The notes beneath the pieces are model-generated. The model saw only the letters and a list, made by a program, of their open reading frames with translations. It ran no database searches and was not told where the DNA came from. The position numbers and the translations under genes are program-made. This document shows, in pieces, positions 24,606 through 34,100 of a DNA stretch of 64,000 bases. The stretch spans positions 1-64,000 of the forward strand of contig NZ_RCUA01000012.1 in assembly GCF_003731635.1 (NCBI RefSeq), read 5' to 3'. This stretch comes from Marisediminitalea oceani (GTDB lineage Bacteria > Pseudomonadota > Gammaproteobacteria > Enterobacterales > Alteromonadaceae). How positions within the stretch are numbered: the stretch's first letter is position 1; each line of letters opens with the position of its first letter.

Positions 24606-24630
24606 AAAAAGCGCCGTAAAGGCGCTTTTT
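24606..24630. terminator. Bidirectional terminator after rpmE
   Basis: AAAAAGCGCC/GGCGCTTTTT with loop GTAAA is a perfect 10-bp stem with A and T tracts, placed 15 bp after the L31 stop. Confidence 0.85.
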
Positions 24631-24644
24631 CTTCAAGATTGGGC

Positions 24645-24857
24645 TTATTTTTTGCCCAGTGCGCCAAAACGCTTCTTGAAGCGGTCAACACGACCACCGG
24701 TGTCAACGTTACGTTGCTTACCAGTGTAGAAAGGGTGACAAGCTGAACATACGTCCAGGTTGATGTCTTTGCCCAGTGTTGAACGAACTTTGATTTCATT
24801 ACCGCAAGAACAGTTAGCAGTAATTTCTTCGTATTTAGGGTGGATATCTTGTTTCAT
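24645..24857 (-). CDS. rpmE: 50S ribosomal protein L31 (zinc-binding form)
   Basis: The 70-residue protein is a typical L31 with the four zinc cysteines C16, C18, C37 and C40 in ANCSCGNE and [12 protein letters not shown], that is the C+ paralog which is replaced by a zinc-free copy under zinc starvation in many bacteria. It bridges the ribosomal subunits. It is divergent from priA, the same arrangement as in E. coli, and is followed by a strong terminator. No Zur box was seen in the 220-bp upstream region, although this was only judged by eye. Confidence 0.98.
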   Translation of the reverse strand: MKQDIHPKYEEITANCSCGNEIKVRSTLGKDINLDVCSACHPFYTGKQRNVDTGGRVDRFKKRFGALGKK

Positions 24858-25081
24858 GGGATTACCTCAAAATAAGGCCGCATCGCTAACCAACCCGAAG
24901 TTGGCCACCATACGTGACTAATTTTCACTACAGGCGACATACCGCCTGCTTTTTAGAGCGGCGCATATTAATGGATGCCGAATAATCAATCAAGTATTTT
25001 CGTGCAATACTTTGCTATCCGCATGTTAGGATAACCGCTAATTAAAATCAGCCTGATAATGTCTGTTGTTCAAAATTCACT

Positions 25082-27274
25082 ATGCCAATCATTGATGTAG
25101 CCGTTCCGGTACCACTGCGACAAACCTTTAGTTACACCAGCGAGCAAAAGCTGCGGCCGGGTGTGCGGGTGAGCGTGCCCTTTGGTCGCCGCCAGTTAAT
25201 TGGGGTAGTGACGGCAAGTTATGACGACCCGGTCGACGATACCGAGTCTGAGGTTAAACTAAAAGCGGTAACCGAAGTCCTCGATGAGCAACCGCTGTTT
25301 GATGCAACCCTGCAGGCGTTAACCCAGTGGCTGGCCACATATTATCACCATCCGATTGGTGAGGTCTGGGCGACGGTTATGCCCACGCGGTTGCGCAAAG
25401 GCGGAGCGTTGAGTGACAGCGTTCCGGCATTAACTTTAACCGAAGCCGGACAAGCCGAAGCGCAAACGCCTACTTTACGTGGCAAAAAGCAGCTCGAATG
25501 CATCGCGTTACTGGCGCAGGGGCCGCTGGCCAGTGAAGAAATCAAAACTAAATTCTCAAATGTGGTGTTAAAGGCACTGGAAGAGAAAGCACTGACCACA
25601 CAAACCAGCATCCGCCTGACTGAAAAGCAGGACTGGGCGTCATTCAGTCTGCAGCAAACACCGCCTACTGCCTCTACCGAGCAGGGCGTGGCGATCGCTG
25701 CTATCAACCAGCAAGCCAGCCACTTTGTGCCATTTTTACTCGACGGCGTTACCGGCAGTGGTAAAACCGAAGTGTACTTGCAGGTGATTGAGCCGGTGCT
25801 TAAACAGGGCAGGCAGGTGCTGATTCTGGTGCCTGAAATAGGTCTGACACCACAAACGGTAGGGCGCTTTGAACGTCGCTTTGGCATTAGTGTTGGCGTG
25901 TTGCACTCGCAAATGACTGATCTGGCCCGGGTAAAAGTCTGGCAACAGGCTCGCCGCGGAGAACTGGGGATTATTATTGGCACCCGCTCGGCTATTTTTA
26001 CGCCGCTCAAACGACCAGGCATGATCATTGTGGATGAAGAGCATGATGAGTCATTTAAGCAGCAGGATGGCTTGCGTTACCACGCTCGCGACCTGGCGGT
26101 AAAACGTGCCCATACCGAAAACGTACCTTTGATTCTGGGCAGTGCCACGCCGTCGCTGGAAAGCCTGAATAATGCGCTGAATAAGCGTTACACCCACTTA
26201 ACCCTGAGTCAGCGCGCTGGCGGTGCCAGTCACACCCAGTTAAAGGTGCTCGACTCTCGCGATCAACCGCTGCACGCCGGCATTGCGCAGGGCCTGATAA
26301 GCATTATGCGCAGCCATCTGCAGCAGGGTAATCAGGTGTTGGTGTTTTTAAACCGTCGCGGCTTTGCTCCGGCAGTGCTGTGTCATCATTGCGGCCAAAC
26401 GGTGGATTGCAAAAGTTGCGAGCGGCCGTTTACCTACCATAAGTCCCAGGGCCGGCTGCAGTGCCATCATTGTGGTGCGAGCCGGAGAATGCCCGAGCAG
26501 TGCAGTGAGTGCCACAGCCACGATCTGCAAACCTCTGGCATTGGTACCGAACAGCTCGAACAGGGGCTGGGGCAGCTATTCCCGGATATAAAGCAGGTCA
26601 GAATCGACAGTGATGCAGTAAAAGGCAAAGACAAGCTCATCACCCGTCTCGATGAAATCAATGCGCGCAAATATCAGTTGCTGGTGGGCACGCAAATTCT
26701 GTCGAAGGGGCATCATTTTCCGCATGTAACCTTAGTAGTGGTACTCGACTGTGACGGGGCGTTATTCTCAGCCGACTTTCGGGCGGCGGAAAAACTCGCG
26801 CAGTTGATTACGCAACTGGCTGGTCGCGCCGGTCGCGCCAGTAAACCGGGCGAAATGTGGCTGCAAACCGATAACCCCGGCCACCCACTTTTGCAGGATC
26901 TCATTAATAACGGCTTTGCGCACTTTGCTCGTCAGGCATTGCAGGAACGCAAGCTGGGCGCTCTGCCGCCGTATAGCAGTCAGGCCATTTTCCGCGCCGA
27001 AGCCGGCGAAGCAGGGCTCGCTGCCAACCTGTTACAACAAATACGCGATTGTTATCGCCCCAGTGTGAATGCCGCCAAAGGGCAGTTTATCGGGCCGTTG
27101 CCGTGTTTGATTGAGAAGCGTCAGGGGCGTTTTCGCTACATGCTGGTATTGCAGAGTCAGCAGCGTGCTGCGCTACATAGCTGGCTAAAACATCACTTGC
27201 AGGAGGTAGAAGCGTTGCCTCTGGCAAGCAAGGTACGCTGGAGCCTGGATATTGACCCGGTCGATCTGAGTTAA
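25082..27274 (+). CDS. priA: Primosomal replication restart helicase PriA
   Basis: The 730-residue protein has the full PriA layout: the N-terminal 3'-OH DNA-binding domain (VPVPLRQTFSYTSEQ, FGRRQLIGVV), Walker A GVTGSGKTE near 223-231, the DEEH box in VDEEHDES, helicase motifs IV-VI (QLAGRAGRASKPGE), and the zinc-binding insertion with four CxxC pairs (CHHCGQTVDCKSCERPF...CHHC...CSECH). It reloads DnaB at stalled forks. The start at 25082 has no clear Shine-Dalgarno sequence but matches the family N-terminus. It is followed by ftsN, as in the E. coli rpmE-priA-cytR-ftsN-hslVU order, with cytR missing. Confidence 0.98.
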   Translation: MPIIDVAVPVPLRQTFSYTSEQKLRPGVRVSVPFGRRQLIGVVTASYDDPVDDTESEVKLKAVTEVLDEQPLFDATLQALTQWLATYYHHPIGEVWATVMPTRLRKGGALSDSVPALTLTEAGQAEAQTPTLRGKKQLECIALLAQGPLASEEIKTKFSNVVLKALEEKALTTQTSIRLTEKQDWASFSLQQTPPTASTEQGVAIAAINQQASHFVPFLLDGVTGSGKTEVYLQVIEPVLKQGRQVLILVPEIGLTPQTVGRFERRFGISVGVLHSQMTDLARVKVWQQARRGELGIIIGTRSAIFTPLKRPGMIIVDEEHDESFKQQDGLRYHARDLAVKRAHTENVPLILGSATPSLESLNNALNKRYTHLTLSQRAGGASHTQLKVLDSRDQPLHAGIAQGLISIMRSHLQQGNQVLVFLNRRGFAPAVLCHHCGQTVDCKSCERPFTYHKSQGRLQCHHCGASRRMPEQCSECHSHDLQTSGIGTEQLEQGLGQLFPDIKQVRIDSDAVKGKDKLITRLDEINARKYQLLVGTQILSKGHHFPHVTLVVVLDCDGALFSADFRAAEKLAQLITQLAGRAGRASKPGEMWLQTDNPGHPLLQDLINNGFAHFARQALQERKLGALPPYSSQAIFRAEAGEAGLAANLLQQIRDCYRPSVNAAKGQFIGPLPCLIEKRQGRFRYMLVLQSQQRAALHSWLKHHLQEVEALPLASKVRWSLDIDPVDLS

Positions 27275-27313
27275 GTGTGGTTACTGGTAAACTTTCAGCG
27301 TTAACCACACTTT
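27273..27313 (+). terminator. Hairpin after priA
   Basis: AGTGTGGTTA and TAACCACACT form a perfect 10-bp stem around an 18-nt loop, starting at the priA stop codon and followed by TTTAAAG. The loop is long, so it is probably a moderate terminator. Confidence 0.55.
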
Positions 27314-27394
27314 AAAGCAGCATTTTTGCCAAAGAGCAGGTACACTGCCTGCAGATAATAATAATCATCCACACAGGGAAATCGAAACAGCATT

Positions 27395-27976
27395 ATGTCT
27401 CAACGCGATTACGTTTCTCGTGGACGTGCGCCACAAAAGAAAAATACCAAGAAAACAAAAAACAAAAATACTGCCAGACGAGGTCGCAACCAGCAGGAGC
27501 CACAGGTAACTGTACCCTGGGTAACGGTGGCCGTAGTGGTAGCTTTGTTACTGGGCTTTGCCTGGTTCTTGTGGTCAATAAAAGATAATGCCGATCCGGA
27601 TACCGCTCAGCCGCTTACGGCAGAGCCTGCGCCTATCGAAGATGAACTACCCGAACTGCCCGAGGAAGAGTGGGAATACATTAAGTCCCTGCCGGGTTAC
27701 GAGGTAGAAGTTGAAGTGGCCGAGCAGGAAAAATCCGACAAGCGTTACCTGATGCAGTGTGCCTCGTTCAGAACCCGGGCCCAGGCCGATGAAATGCGCG
27801 CTAAAATTGCGTTTCAGGGGCTGGAAGCGCAGATCCGGCACAGCGATGGCGCCAACGGCGAGTGGTTCCGTGTGATCCTTGGCCCCTTTGACGCCAAGCG
27901 CGACGCTGAGCGTGCCAAACACGCACTGCGTAAAGTGAATATCACCACCTGTCAGATTTGGTTCTGGAATTTGTAA
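27395..27976 (+). CDS. ftsN: Cell division protein FtsN-like SPOR-domain protein
   Basis: The 193-residue bitopic protein has a short basic cytosolic tail (1-45), one membrane span (about 46-63, VTVAVVVALLLGFAWFLW), an acidic/proline-rich periplasmic linker and a C-terminal SPOR domain (about 112-190, RYLMQCASFRTRAQADEMRAKI...GEWFRVILGPF) that binds denuded septal peptidoglycan. It is shorter than E. coli FtsN (319), mostly in the linker. Position between priA and hslVU matches the E. coli ftsN locus, which supports the name. A strong terminator follows, before the hslVU promoter. Confidence 0.88.
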   Translation: MSQRDYVSRGRAPQKKNTKKTKNKNTARRGRNQQEPQVTVPWVTVAVVVALLLGFAWFLWSIKDNADPDTAQPLTAEPAPIEDELPELPEEEWEYIKSLPGYEVEVEVAEQEKSDKRYLMQCASFRTRAQADEMRAKIAFQGLEAQIRHSDGANGEWFRVILGPFDAKRDAERAKHALRKVNITTCQIWFWNL

Positions 27977-27985
27977 ATAATCGGA

Positions 27986-28008
27986 AGCCGGCAGTTGCCG
28001 GCTTTTTT
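27986..28008 (+). terminator. Intrinsic terminator of ftsN
   Basis: AGCCGGCA/TGCCGGCT with a 2-nt loop is followed by a T6 run, just after the ftsN stop. Confidence 0.85.
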
Positions 28009-28049
28009 AATGTTCGCTGCAAACGCCTGCGTATATTCATCTTTTAAGT

Positions 28050-28077
28050 CTTGAAAAATCGTCAGGCTCCCCCACCT
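28050..28077 (+). promoter_or_regulatory. Heat-shock (sigma-32) promoter of hslVU
   Basis: CTTGAAA at 28050-28056, a 13-bp spacer and CCCCACCT at 28070-28077 match the sigma-32 consensus (CTTGAAA, 11-16 bp, CCCCATNT) almost perfectly, 68 bp before the hslV start. Known heat-shock control of hslVU supports it. Confidence 0.85.
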
Positions 28078-28144
28078 ACTACTCATTGTCAACGCACAGA
28101 CCGCCCGGCGGAATGCTGTGCCAAACCACTACAGTGGAGTAAAC

Positions 28145-28669
28145 GTGACTACAATAGTATCAGTCAGACGAGATAATCAGGTTGTCATGGCCGGTGATGG
28201 CCAGGTGTCATTGGGCAATACCGTAATGAAAGGCAATGCCCGTAAAGTACGCCGCCTGTATCAAAATAAAGTATTAGCCGGTTTTGCCGGTGGTACCGCC
28301 GATGCATTTACCTTGTTTGAACGCTTTGAAGCCAAACTGGAACTGCATCAAGGGCACCTGACCAAAGCGGCAGTAGAGCTGGCTAAAGACTGGCGTACCG
28401 ACCGCATGCTTCGGCGTCTGGAAGCCTTGCTGGCCGTCGCCGATGAAACCGCTTCGTTCATTATTACCGGTAACGGCGATGTGGTGCAGCCAGAGCAGGA
28501 TCTAATTGCCATCGGTTCGGGTGGTAACTATGCCCAGGCAGCGGCTACAGCGTTATTGAATAATACGCAGTTAACGGCACACGAAATTGCCACCCAAAGC
28601 TTATCGATTGCCGGCGACATTTGTGTGTTCACCAACCATAATCAAACGGTTGAAGTACTCGATTACTAA
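28145..28669 (+). CDS. hslV: ATP-dependent protease peptidase subunit HslV
   Basis: The 174-residue protein is nearly colinear with E. coli HslV ([23 protein letters not shown] at the start, [40 protein letters not shown]). The start is GTG at 28145, with GGAG five bases upstream, and not the in-frame upstream codon at 28118: the catalytic threonine must follow the removed initiator, and only this start gives M-T-T. HslV forms a double hexamer that degrades unfolded proteins with HslU. Expression should be heat-induced from the promoter at 28050. Confidence 0.97.
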   Translation: MTTIVSVRRDNQVVMAGDGQVSLGNTVMKGNARKVRRLYQNKVLAGFAGGTADAFTLFERFEAKLELHQGHLTKAAVELAKDWRTDRMLRRLEALLAVADETASFIITGNGDVVQPEQDLIAIGSGGNYAQAAATALLNNTQLTAHEIATQSLSIAGDICVFTNHNQTVEVLDY

Positions 28670-28742
28670 AGTGAATTGTGTTGGCAGTGGCCTGAGCGCG
28701 GCTGCCATACTGACTACCGTCAGTTTTACATAAGGGTTAATT

Positions 28743-30077
28743 ATGTCTGAAATGACACCAAGAGAAATTGTCCACGAACTGGACCGCCATATTATTGGTC
28801 AGCAAAGCGCTAAGCGCGCGGTTGCCATTGCACTGCGTAACCGCTGGCGCCGTATGCAGTTAGCACCAGAACTGCGCCAGGAAGTCACCCCGAAAAACAT
28901 TTTAATGATTGGTCCAACGGGGGTGGGGAAAACCGAAATTGCCCGTCGTCTGGCCAAGCTGGCGAATGCACCGTTTATTAAGGTTGAGGCGACAAAATTT
29001 ACCGAAGTAGGTTATGTAGGTAAGGAAGTCGAAACCATCATTCGCGACCTGGCTGATATTGCGGTAAAAATGACCAAAGAGCAGGAAATGGAAAAGGTGC
29101 GCTATCGCGCCGAGGAAGCCGCCGAAGAGCGTATTCTGGATATCCTGATCCCGCCTGCCGAAAATGCCTGGGGTGAAAAAGAGCGCTCGGAAGACCGCGG
29201 TACCCGTCAGTCTTTCCGCAAAAAGCTGCGCGAAGGCACCTTGGATGACAAAGAAATTGAAATCGACGTTGCCCAGCAGCAAATTGGTGTAGAAATTATG
29301 GCCCCGCCGGGCATGGAAGAAATGACCAATCAGTTGCAGGGAATGTTTGAGAACCTGTCTTCTTCTGGCTCGCAGAAGAAGAAAAAGAAAATGCGCATCA
29401 AAGATGCCATGAAAGTGCTGATCGAAGAAGAAGCCGCGCGTTTGGTTAACAAAGAAGATCTTAAAGAAAAAGCCCTCGAAGCAGTGGAGCAACACGGCAT
29501 CGTATTTGTGGATGAAATCGATAAGATCTGTAAACGCGAAGGTGCCAACTCGGCCGATGTTTCCCGCGAAGGTGTGCAACGTGACTTACTGCCACTGGTA
29601 GAAGGTTCTACGGTGTCTACCAAGCACGGTATGATCAAAACCGACCATATTCTGTTTGTGGCATCCGGTGCCTTCCAGATGAGCAAACCGTCGGATCTGA
29701 TCCCTGAATTACAGGGCCGTCTGCCTATTCGTGTTGAACTGTCAGCGCTTAAAGTAGAAGACTTTAAACGTATTCTTACAGAGCCTAATGCATCGCTTAC
29801 CGAGCAATATATTGAGCTGATGAAAACCGAAGGCGTAACCGTTGAGTTTGCCGAAAGTGGTATTCAGCGTATCGCCGAAGCGGCCTGGCAGGTGAATGAG
29901 AAAACCGAAAATATCGGCGCCCGCCGACTGCACACTGTGCTGGAACGTTTGATGGAAGATATTTCTTACGATGCTTCTGAAAAACAGGGCGAAACCTACA
30001 TCATTGATGCCGATTACGTGAATCAGCACCTTGAAACCTTAGTGGATAACGAAGACTTAAGCCGCTTTATCCTCTAA
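28743..30077 (+). CDS. hslU: HslU ATPase, unfoldase of the HslVU protease
   Basis: The 444-residue AAA+ protein has Walker [10 protein letters not shown] near 57-65, the pore loop GYVGKEVE, Walker [11 protein letters not shown] near 256-265, a central I-domain (about 105-240) and the conserved C-terminal tail ending DLSRFIL, which inserts into HslV to activate it. It recognises, unfolds and translocates substrates such as SulA and RpoH in E. coli. It lies 73 bp after hslV in the same operon and ends at a strong hairpin. Confidence 0.98.
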   Translation: MSEMTPREIVHELDRHIIGQQSAKRAVAIALRNRWRRMQLAPELRQEVTPKNILMIGPTGVGKTEIARRLAKLANAPFIKVEATKFTEVGYVGKEVETIIRDLADIAVKMTKEQEMEKVRYRAEEAAEERILDILIPPAENAWGEKERSEDRGTRQSFRKKLREGTLDDKEIEIDVAQQQIGVEIMAPPGMEEMTNQLQGMFENLSSSGSQKKKKKMRIKDAMKVLIEEEAARLVNKEDLKEKALEAVEQHGIVFVDEIDKICKREGANSADVSREGVQRDLLPLVEGSTVSTKHGMIKTDHILFVASGAFQMSKPSDLIPELQGRLPIRVELSALKVEDFKRILTEPNASLTEQYIELMKTEGVTVEFAESGIQRIAEAAWQVNEKTENIGARRLHTVLERLMEDISYDASEKQGETYIIDADYVNQHLETLVDNEDLSRFIL

Positions 30078-30092
30078 GTCCAAACTTACAAA

Positions 30093-30118
30093 CTGGCCGG
30101 TACATCTGTACCGGCCAG
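30093..30118 (+). terminator. Hairpin terminator of hslVU
   Basis: CTGGCCGGTACA/TGTACCGGCCAG is a perfect 12-bp stem with a 2-nt loop, followed by GCTTT. It lies between the hslU stop and the convergent LuxR-type gene. Confidence 0.7.
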
Positions 30119-30140
30119 GCTTTACTTGCCACATACCCGC

Positions 30141-30383
30141 TTACACCGTAGGGATTTGCGTGTACAAGGTTCTGAAATAGCGGGCCATCAACGCTGCCCG
30201 GTTACGGATTTCCAGCTTGCGGTAGATATTAGCGCAATGAAATTTTACCGTTCGCTCGCTGATAAACAATTGCGAGGCAATGGTTTTGTTCGGTAAGCCT
30301 TCGATAATTTTATGCGCCACCTGAAGTTCACGTTTAGACAGCTGTTCCAAATGTTCAGGGCTTAATAACTCTTGATCAAACAT
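30141..30383 (-). CDS. Minimal LuxR/GerE-type HTH regulator
   Basis: Only 80 residues, essentially a bare LuxR-type DNA-binding domain: LSKRELQVAHKIIEGLPNKTIA then SERTVKFHCANIYRKLEIRNRAALM, with the GerE helix-turn-helix near 32-60. No ligand or receiver domain is present, so control must come from concentration or partner proteins. It overlaps the end of the C39 ABC exporter by eight bases and is the last gene of that operon. It probably regulates the exporter genes or those of its unseen substrate; this is inference. Confidence 0.8.
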   Translation of the reverse strand: MFDQELLSPEHLEQLSKRELQVAHKIIEGLPNKTIASQLFISERTVKFHCANIYRKLEIRNRAALMARYFRTLYTQIPTV

Positions 30384-32547
30384 AATGATCTCCTTGTTGA
30401 GTGGGGGTTGGTAAATCAGGCGTATAATTGATGGCTACTTCCGTCAGCTGGCCGCCTGCCAGGTGATACCGCTGATGGGCCATTTGAATGGTTTCGCGCC
30501 GATGGGCAATAACCACCCGGGTCATGGGTAATCGGGAAAGGTGCTGATTGATGAGCTTTTCACTGTTGGCATCAAGATGGCTGCTGGCCTCATCGAGTAA
30601 CAGCAGAGCCGGACGCTGATACAACGCCCGGGCGAGAAACAGGCGCTGGCGCTGGCCGCCACTAAAATTGGTACCACCTTCCTGGAGCAGTGTGTAATAC
30701 TGCATTGGCAGCCTGGTTATGGTGTCGTGCAGATTGGCCAGTTGGCAACACTCTATTAACCGAGGCATGTCGATGTGTTGCTGAAAGCCACTTACATTGT
30801 CGATAACGGTGCCAGACAAACACACATCATCTTGCATTACAGCACTGATCCGCTGGGCTGGATCGCGACTGTTGAGCGGCTTATCGTCAATCAGGATCTG
30901 CCCCGAAGTGGCAGGAAGTAGGCCGGTCAGGCATTTAGCCAGGCTGGACTTGCCGCTGCCGCTCACACCGGTAATTACCACCATCCGGCCTGGTAACACT
31001 TCAAGATTTAATCCTTCGAACAGAGGTGGCTGGCCCTGATAGGCAAAGCTTAAATCCTCAATCGTCAGTTTGTGGGCCACAGGAATATGGGCTGGCGCAC
31101 AGCCAGATGAAGGAGCCAGTGAGGCAAAGTCGACCGGCGTTTGCACAATGTCCGCCAGTCTGTCGAGGTGTACGCGCAATAAGCGCCACTGAAGTAACTG
31201 CTCCAGCAACCCGTTGATGGCTGAATTAAAACGGTTCTTGTAGCTGGTAAATGCGTAGAGCATTCCAACCGTAAAGGCCTGCTCCATCACCAGTGTGGCA
31301 GCCAGATAAACCACCAGCAGGTTTTCAATACCAAACAACAGCAGGTGTACGATACTGAACCCCATTTCCCAGCGGCGTAAGCGAATATCACGGTTTAACG
31401 TATCGGTCAGTAAATGCTGCCAGCCATGTAACCGGAAGGATTCGAGCCTGAGCATTCTGATTGACTGAATGCCTCGCAGTGTTTCAATAAAGTGGCTATT
31501 TTCCTTTGCAGCACAGGCAATTCTTTCTTGTTGTAAACGCTGCACCGGGCCAAGCAAAATTAATCGCAGGGCAAGAAATAACACCGCAATGCCTACTACA
31601 ACCAACAGGAGCTTGAGGTTGTACAATGCCATTAAAACCAGAGTGCACAGCATTATCAGCGAGTCTAAAATGAGCGCGACGATACCCTGACTGATAAAGC
31701 GTCTGACCTCCTGCAAGCTGCCAAAACGAGCCACCATGTCGCCGATATGACGCTGGGAAAAGTAACTGAATGGCAGGCGGATCAAATGGGTAAAGACATT
31801 CACCGAGAGTTGCTGTGCGAGGTGCCCGGACATAGCGATGCCGGCTGTCTGACGAGTAAGATTGGTGATCGCTTCCACTACAATTAACAGAAAGAAGCCC
31901 AGAAACAGCACATTGAGCAGCGAAGCATCGTTATTGACTATTACTGAGTCGATAACCAGTTGCATATAATAGGGCGACGCCAACGCAAAACACTGCAGCA
32001 GCAAAGACAAAATAAACAATACCAGCAGGGAGCGCTTGATACCCACGATACGCTGCCATAACTGGCTAAGCTTTAATGGCTGGCGCAGGTTTTGTGGCGT
32101 AAAGTCACTGCCCGGCTGAAGCTCCAGGGCAATACCAGTAAAAGCATCATTGACCTGTTGCCAGCTTAGGTGGCGTTTGCCACATGCCGGATCCTGGATT
32201 TCAATGCCTTTGCTTGTCACTCTGGTTAACACAACAAAGTGTTGCATGTTCCAGTGCAGAATACAGGGCAGCTGCAGGTCGGCCATATCTTCTGGCTCCA
32301 GCTTTAAGGCCCGGCTGTTGAGATTCAGTGAGTGAGCAAAATCAATCAACTGTTTGAGGTTAGCGCCCTGCTGGCTGAAGGCGCGTAAGCTGCGTAGCCT
32401 GGCCAGGTCTATATTGAGCCCGTGATAGCCGGCTACCATGGCGATACAGGCCAGTCCGCATTCGGCGTTCTCGGCTTGCAATATCTGCGGCGTGGAGCGG
32501 CGCCAGCCGAGCTGCAAGGGCAGCTTGAACAGCGTTGCGGTGCTCAT
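30376..32547 (-). CDS. C39-peptidase ABC exporter (bacteriocin/microcin type)
   Basis: The 723-residue protein fuses three parts. The C39 cysteine protease (about 18-150) has catalytic C30 (AECGLACIAM), H103 (HWNMQHFVVL) and D119 (IQDPACG), all present. Then comes a six-span membrane domain (about 165-440), and an ABC ATPase (about 490-715) with Walker A GVSGSGKSS, signature FSGGQRQRL and Walker B LLLLDEAS. Such proteins cut double-glycine leaders and export the mature peptide. Its start overlaps the fusion protein stop by four bases. No leader peptide gene was recognised within several kilobases, so the cargo is unknown. Confidence 0.93.
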   Translation of the reverse strand: MSTATLFKLPLQLGWRRSTPQILQAENAECGLACIAMVAGYHGLNIDLARLRSLRAFSQQGANLKQLIDFAHSLNLNSRALKLEPEDMADLQLPCILHWNMQHFVVLTRVTSKGIEIQDPACGKRHLSWQQVNDAFTGIALELQPGSDFTPQNLRQPLKLSQLWQRIVGIKRSLLVLFILSLLLQCFALASPYYMQLVIDSVIVNNDASLLNVLFLGFFLLIVVEAITNLTRQTAGIAMSGHLAQQLSVNVFTHLIRLPFSYFSQRHIGDMVARFGSLQEVRRFISQGIVALILDSLIMLCTLVLMALYNLKLLLVVVGIAVLFLALRLILLGPVQRLQQERIACAAKENSHFIETLRGIQSIRMLRLESFRLHGWQHLLTDTLNRDIRLRRWEMGFSIVHLLLFGIENLLVVYLAATLVMEQAFTVGMLYAFTSYKNRFNSAINGLLEQLLQWRLLRVHLDRLADIVQTPVDFASLAPSSGCAPAHIPVAHKLTIEDLSFAYQGQPPLFEGLNLEVLPGRMVVITGVSGSGKSSLAKCLTGLLPATSGQILIDDKPLNSRDPAQRISAVMQDDVCLSGTVIDNVSGFQQHIDMPRLIECCQLANLHDTITRLPMQYYTLLQEGGTNFSGGQRQRLFLARALYQRPALLLLDEASSHLDANSEKLINQHLSRLPMTRVVIAHRRETIQMAHQRYHLAGGQLTEVAINYTPDLPTPTQQGDHYV

Positions 32548-33803
32548 AACACACCTCCATGCAGTTCATAGAGTGGCTCGAATAACCATTGCATCAGATT
32601 GCGTTCGCGAATGGCTATTTCAGCGGCAAAGGTCATGCCGGCTCGCAGGGCAATACGTTTGTTGAAATGTTCAATGCTGGTGGCTTGCAGAGTCGCTTTT
32701 GCCAGATACACCGGGGTGTTTATAGTTAAAGGTTTCTGCGCTACTTCCTGTGGTAGTAACAGGTGAGCGGATACCGAATCAATAGTGGCCTGATAGGTGC
32801 CAAACTGGGTATGCGGAAAGGCATCGTAGCGTAAACTGATGGATTGCCCCGGGGATATCTGCCCCGCCGCGGCAACCGGAATTAACAGTTGCGCAGAAAC
32901 CTCCGCGTTAACTGGCATCAGCGAAAGCAGAGGCACATTGCTTTGGGCGCGCTGGCCAGGTTTGGCATTGAGGTTGGTTACCCGGCCGTCTGTCGACGCG
33001 GTAATAACTATTTCCTGCTGACTATATTGCTGATCGAGGCTTTTTTGCAGCTCACTGATTTGGTTTTCTATATTCAATAGTTGTAACTGATGTGAGTGCT
33101 CCGCTTCATTGCTGGCAAACTGGTTGTCTTCAATGGCCTGTAAAGTGGCAATCCATTCTCGCTCAAGATTCTGACGCTGATAGGTTTCGTCGATTCGCTG
33201 GGTTTCTAAGGTTTGTAATTGCTGGCGGCTGGAAAACCCTTGCTGGGCTAATTCGGTGAACGACTGAATTTGCTTGTCCAGTAAGGCCATTTTGTCATCC
33301 AGTAACAGTCGCATGGCGGCGAGGCGTGAGCGATCCTCTGTAAGTCGTTGGGCCGCTTTATTCAGGCGTTGCTGTTGGGTTGTGAAACCTTTCTGGGTAA
33401 GCCTGTACTGGCTTTGCAGACGTTCAATCTGGGTGTCGAGCTCTTTAATAAGGGCGTCATTAATACTCTGGCCGTTATGTAAAATAGTGTCACGGCTCAG
33501 CCTGATGAGCGGTGTGCCTTTATGCACCAGAGCGTTTTCGCTAACCAGCACTTCGCTGATAATAGCACCGGATGCGGGCCCGTAAACCGGCGTAATCCCG
33601 CTAGCGGGTTCCAGCCAGCCTGTAACAGTTTGGGTATAAGTGTAGCGGCCTGCCAGTAGCCAGCTCATGACACCAATTAACCAGCTACACAGCAGCACGG
33701 TAATCATAAGTGTGGGAAGTCTGGGTTTGAGTAATATTGCTCCATCGATTTTTTGTTGCTGTGAAACGACGGCCTGTTGGCGAAATAATGTTTGGCTGTG
33801 CAT
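32544..33803 (-). CDS. HlyD-family membrane fusion protein of the C39 exporter
   Basis: About 419 residues, with a short cytosolic N-terminus, one membrane span near 36-55 (LMITVLLCSWLIGVMSWLLA), a lipoyl-like half-motif (YGPASGAIISEVLV), a long coiled coil (about 130-260) and a beta-barrel domain ending with the membrane-proximal segment near 395. It should link the inner-membrane C39 exporter to a TolC-type outer-membrane channel, which is not encoded here. The frame opens at TTG (33836); I prefer the ATG at 33803, which has AGGA at the right distance, over the ATG at 33812. It is coupled to the exporter by a four-base overlap. Confidence 0.9.
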   Translation of the reverse strand: MHSQTLFRQQAVVSQQQKIDGAILLKPRLPTLMITVLLCSWLIGVMSWLLAGRYTYTQTVTGWLEPASGITPVYGPASGAIISEVLVSENALVHKGTPLIRLSRDTILHNGQSINDALIKELDTQIERLQSQYRLTQKGFTTQQQRLNKAAQRLTEDRSRLAAMRLLLDDKMALLDKQIQSFTELAQQGFSSRQQLQTLETQRIDETYQRQNLEREWIATLQAIEDNQFASNEAEHSHQLQLLNIENQISELQKSLDQQYSQQEIVITASTDGRVTNLNAKPGQRAQSNVPLLSLMPVNAEVSAQLLIPVAAAGQISPGQSISLRYDAFPHTQFGTYQATIDSVSAHLLLPQEVAQKPLTINTPVYLAKATLQATSIEHFNKRIALRAGMTFAAEIAIRERNLMQWLFEPLYELHGGVL

Positions 33804-33910
33804 GGCGTCCATTCCTGCTGTGGGTTGATGTTTCAACCTTATGCCTGAAAGCTATGATTGACGGTGAAGGTCAGGCCCGGTGCGCTTTTTGAGGGGACGA
33901 TCGCCGACTG

Positions 33911-33938
33911 GTGTCTCAAAATGCAGGTGCGTGTCTCA
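33911..33938. promoter_or_regulatory. Tandem GTGTCTCA sites upstream of the exporter operon
   Basis: The octamer GTGTCTCA occurs at 33911-33918 and 33931-33938, in the same orientation and exactly 20 bp apart, about two helical turns. They lie about 110 bp upstream of the fusion protein start, in the divergent region shared with the HMG-CoA reductase gene. They are candidate operator sites, perhaps for the operon's own LuxR-type protein. Confidence 0.4.
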
Positions 33939-34100
33939 TTTGTGTTAGGCTTTTGTGTTAGACATAGAAACACTGGTCTGACAGTTGTTGCAGGTCAAAG
34001 GCAGGCTGACGTCGGCTTTCCTAAACCGGATTGTTAATATATTGTGGTTAGCAAAGAAAGCTCTACACTTGATGTATGTTTTGCCAAGGAAGCCGTAGTT

